Assembly: GCA_002367635.1 (NCBI GenBank)
Contig: DFDI01000051.1
Location: 1 to 42,583, forward strand
Reading direction: 5' to 3'
Length of the DNA: 42,583 nucleotides
DNA from: Betaproteobacteria bacterium UBA3031
GTDB lineage: Bacteria > Pseudomonadota > Gammaproteobacteria > Burkholderiales > Eutrophovitaceae
Both the position numbers and the translations under genes were made by a program. Shown here piece by piece: positions 40,659 to 42,583 of the stretch (its first letter is position 1; every line of letters begins with the position of its first letter). The notes under the pieces were generated by a model. That model made no database searches and was not told the DNA's origin. It saw only the letters and a program-made list of their open reading frames with translations.

Positions 40659-42583
40659 CTACCCTAACTGTCCATGACAATGTTTATATTTCTTACCCGA
40701 GCCACAAGGACAAGGCTCGTTGCGCCCAACTTTCTCTTGCGACCTAACAAACGTATCAACCTTATTGTTAACATTTCGCTTTGGTTGATTCATTTCGTGC
40801 GCATCCCCATGATTGTAAGCAACATCAGTCACTCGAGGTTGCTCTCTAGAAAAATTTTCGACTTCTTCTGCGCTACGAATTCGAACACTCATCAACAACT
40901 TTGTCACCTCATTCCGTACTGTTTTAAGTAGTAATGAGAACAGCTCGAACGCTTCACGTTTATATTCTTGCTTAGGGTTTTTCTGAGCATAGCCGCGAAG
41001 ATGAATCCCTTGCCGAAGATGATCTAGTGCAGCAAGGTGGTCACGCCAATGCGCGTCAATACTTTGCAACATGACGGACCGCTCATATTGTTGAACCGCC
41101 TCAGTGGGCGCATCAGTCATCTTTCCATCGTAAAACTTTTGCGCTCGAGTCTTAATCTCGTCGACAAGGCCTTGAACTTCTAGCTCCGTTGCCTCATCCA
41201 TTAATTTACCTAAATCGGCTTCAAGCGTATATTCGGTAAGCAATGCTGTCTCTAGGCCCGGCACATCCCATTGCTCTTCCAGACTACCTTGTGGAATAAA
41301 ACCATCTACTAAATCCTCTATTGCGCCATCTCGCATGCCAGTCACCATATCGACTGTATCAATGGAGTCTAATAAAGCATTTCTCTGCTCATAAATGACT
41401 TTTCTCTGCTCATTAGCGACATCATCGAACTCCAAAAGTTGTTTCCTAATATCAAAGTTTCTACCTTCAACTTTCCTTTGTGCGTTTTCGATAGCCTTGG
41501 TGACCCATGGATGCTCAATCGCCTCGCCTTCAGGCAACTTCAACCGATCCATGATCGCCGCGACCCTATCAGACGCAAATATCCTGAGAAGTGAGTCTTC
41601 TAATGACAAATAGAATCGAGACGATCCTGAATCTCCCTGTCTACCCGAACGACCTCTTAACTGATTGTCAATTCTTCGAGACTCATGCCGCTCTGTTCCG
41701 ATGATGTGCAACCCACCGAGTGCTAATACCTTGTCATGCCTCTCCTGCCATTCGCCTTCTTGATCAGAATCGGTGTGAATTCCACCAAGCACAATATCCG
41801 TTCCACGACCAGCCATATTGGTCGCTATGGTGATCATTTTAGGGCGGCCAGCTTGAGCAATAATCTCCGCCTCTCGATCATGTTGTTTCGCGTTTAAAAC
41901 TTGATGTGACAACTCTTCTTGATCCAACAGAGTAGAAATGAACTCAGAGTTTTCTATCGATGTTGTACCTACGAGTACGGGTTGCCCACGAGCGTAGCAA
42001 TCTTTAATGTCAATCAGGACGGCGTTATACCGCTCCTTACTCGTCTTATAGATCTGATCCATCTTGTCTTCACGAATCATATCTCGATGAGTCGGGATAA
42101 TGACTGTCTCCAGACCATATATTTGTTGAAACTCAAAGGCCTCTGTATCTGCAGTTCCCGTCATTCCCGCCAACTTATCGTACATCCGGAAGTAATTTTG
42201 AAAAGTTATCGATGCGAGAGTCTGGTTTTCCTTTTGAATTTTTACACCCTCTTTTGCCTCAACAGCCTGGTGTAGCCCGTCAGACCAGCGTCTTCCCGCC
42301 ATCATACGACCGGTGAACTCGTCAACGATCACAATTTCCTGATTTTGAATTACGTAATGCTGATCCTTGAAAAATAAATTATGGGCGCGTAGCGCGGCGT
42401 AAACGTGATGAATTAAGGATATATTTGTCGGGTCATAGAGACTCCCCTCATTAGCTAGCAGCCCTGCTGAAAGCAAAAACTGCTCAGCATTTTCATACCC
42501 TCGCTCAGTCAATACAACTTGATTAGACTTCTCGTCAACAGTGAAGTCTCCATCCTCTTCCTCTTCCTCGTTCTCTTGCTCGC
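40659..42583 (-). CDS. secA: Protein translocase subunit SecA, C-terminal two-thirds
   Basis: A gene running off the right edge; about 641 codons are visible. The reading frame is open to the last base, so a start at 42512 would be artificial. Visible parts are the end of the preprotein cross-linking domain, IVDEFTGRMMAGRRWSDGLHQ, TFQNYFRMYDKLAGMTGTAD, the second nucleotide-binding fold (TNMAGRGTDIVLGG and GRSGRQGDSGSS), the helical scaffold and wing, a linker and the zinc/SecB-binding tail PCPCGSGKKYKHCHG. A very acidic run (Glu/Asp, about 42538-42580) lies upstream of FTVDEKSNQV. SecA is the ATPase motor of Sec export. Confidence 0.97.
   Translation of the reverse strand, partial: EQENEEEEEDGDFTVDEKSNQVVLTERGYENAEQFLLSAGLLANEGSLYDPTNISLIHHVYAALRAHNLFFKDQHYVIQNQEIVIVDEFTGRMMAGRRWSDGLHQAVEAKEGVKIQKENQTLASITFQNYFRMYDKLAGMTGTADTEAFEFQQIYGLETVIIPTHRDMIREDKMDQIYKTSKERYNAVLIDIKDCYARGQPVLVGTTSIENSEFISTLLDQEELSHQVLNAKQHDREAEIIAQAGRPKMITIATNMAGRGTDIVLGGIHTDSDQEGEWQERHDKVLALGGLHIIGTERHESRRIDNQLRGRSGRQGDSGSSRFYLSLEDSLLRIFASDRVAAIMDRLKLPEGEAIEHPWVTKAIENAQRKVEGRNFDIRKQLLEFDDVANEQRKVIYEQRNALLDSIDTVDMVTGMRDGAIEDLVDGFIPQGSLEEQWDVPGLETALLTEYTLEADLGKLMDEATELEVQGLVDEIKTRAQKFYDGKMTDAPTEAVQQYERSVMLQSIDAHWRDHLAALDHLRQGIHLRGYAQKNPKQEYKREAFELFSLLLKTVRNEVTKLLMSVRIRSAEEVENFSREQPRVTDVAYNHGDAHEMNQPKRNVNNKVDTFVRSQEKVGRNEPCPCGSGKKYKHCHGQLG

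Noticed and set aside
42512..42583. secA start at 42512
   Set aside because: The codon is an internal TTG. The same frame continues to the window edge and encodes conserved SecA sequence (FTVDEKSNQV), so the gene is simply cut by the window.

Overview
The window is a stretch of gammaproteobacterial chromosome of moderate GC. Housekeeping blocks with typical gammaproteobacterial order support this: tRNA-Tyr/Gly/Thr leading into tuf; rpsU-dnaG-rpoD with tsaD divergent and a CAU-anticodon tRNA after rpoD; rpsP-rimM-trmD-rplS; ffh divergent from ypjD; corB-like/coaE/yacG converging on mutT; and argJ behind secA. I cannot name a genus from sequence alone. A free-living, probably aquatic organism is a guess.

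Layout. 1-500 (minus): first codons of tuf, three tRNAs and their strong sigma70 promoter. 691-5229 (plus): a small membrane protein, two different LarA-superfamily (nickel-pincer racemase-like) proteins in tandem, and an enolase-superfamily racemase/dehydratase. 5233-14694 (minus): a secreted Sel1-repeat protein and a five-gene MoxR/DUF58/VWA operon plus a large unknown membrane/coiled-coil partner. 14820-17450 (plus): a secreted sulfatase-fold protein and an FMN-dependent 2-hydroxyacid dehydrogenase. 17411-18781 (minus): a ClC H+/Cl- antiporter. 19059-20253: an acidic orphan and a secreted SUMF1-domain protein. 20254-22078 is an accessory pocket with an unusual nested perfect inverted repeat, a small four-helix membrane protein, several hairpins, a frameshifted VOC gene and a degenerate copy of a tRNA 3' end. 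22079 to the end is core genome, finishing inside secA.

How the genes work together. The core genes cover transcription and replication initiation (rpoD, dnaG), translation (tuf, rpsU, rpsP, rplS, rimM, trmD, tsaD, tRNAs), protein export (ffh, secA), phospholipid synthesis (plsY), chromosome dimer resolution (xerD), CoA synthesis (coaE), arginine synthesis (argJ) and repair or pool cleaning (ogt, mutT). The accessory genes suggest 2-hydroxyacid or sugar-acid conversion and a MoxR-type AAA+ chaperone system acting with membrane VWA proteins.

The most notable points are: (1) the sulfatase-fold protein has lost essentially every catalytic residue while keeping the fold landmarks, and a SUMF1-family protein without the formylglycine-generating cysteines lies 3 kb away; (2) an 84-bp element with 12-bp and 14-bp perfect nested arms sits directly downstream of a plausible promoter; (3) a duplicated tRNA 3' end plus terminator brackets a decayed VOC gene, like the scar of an integrated element. 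No CRISPR array, complete insertion sequence or rRNA was seen.
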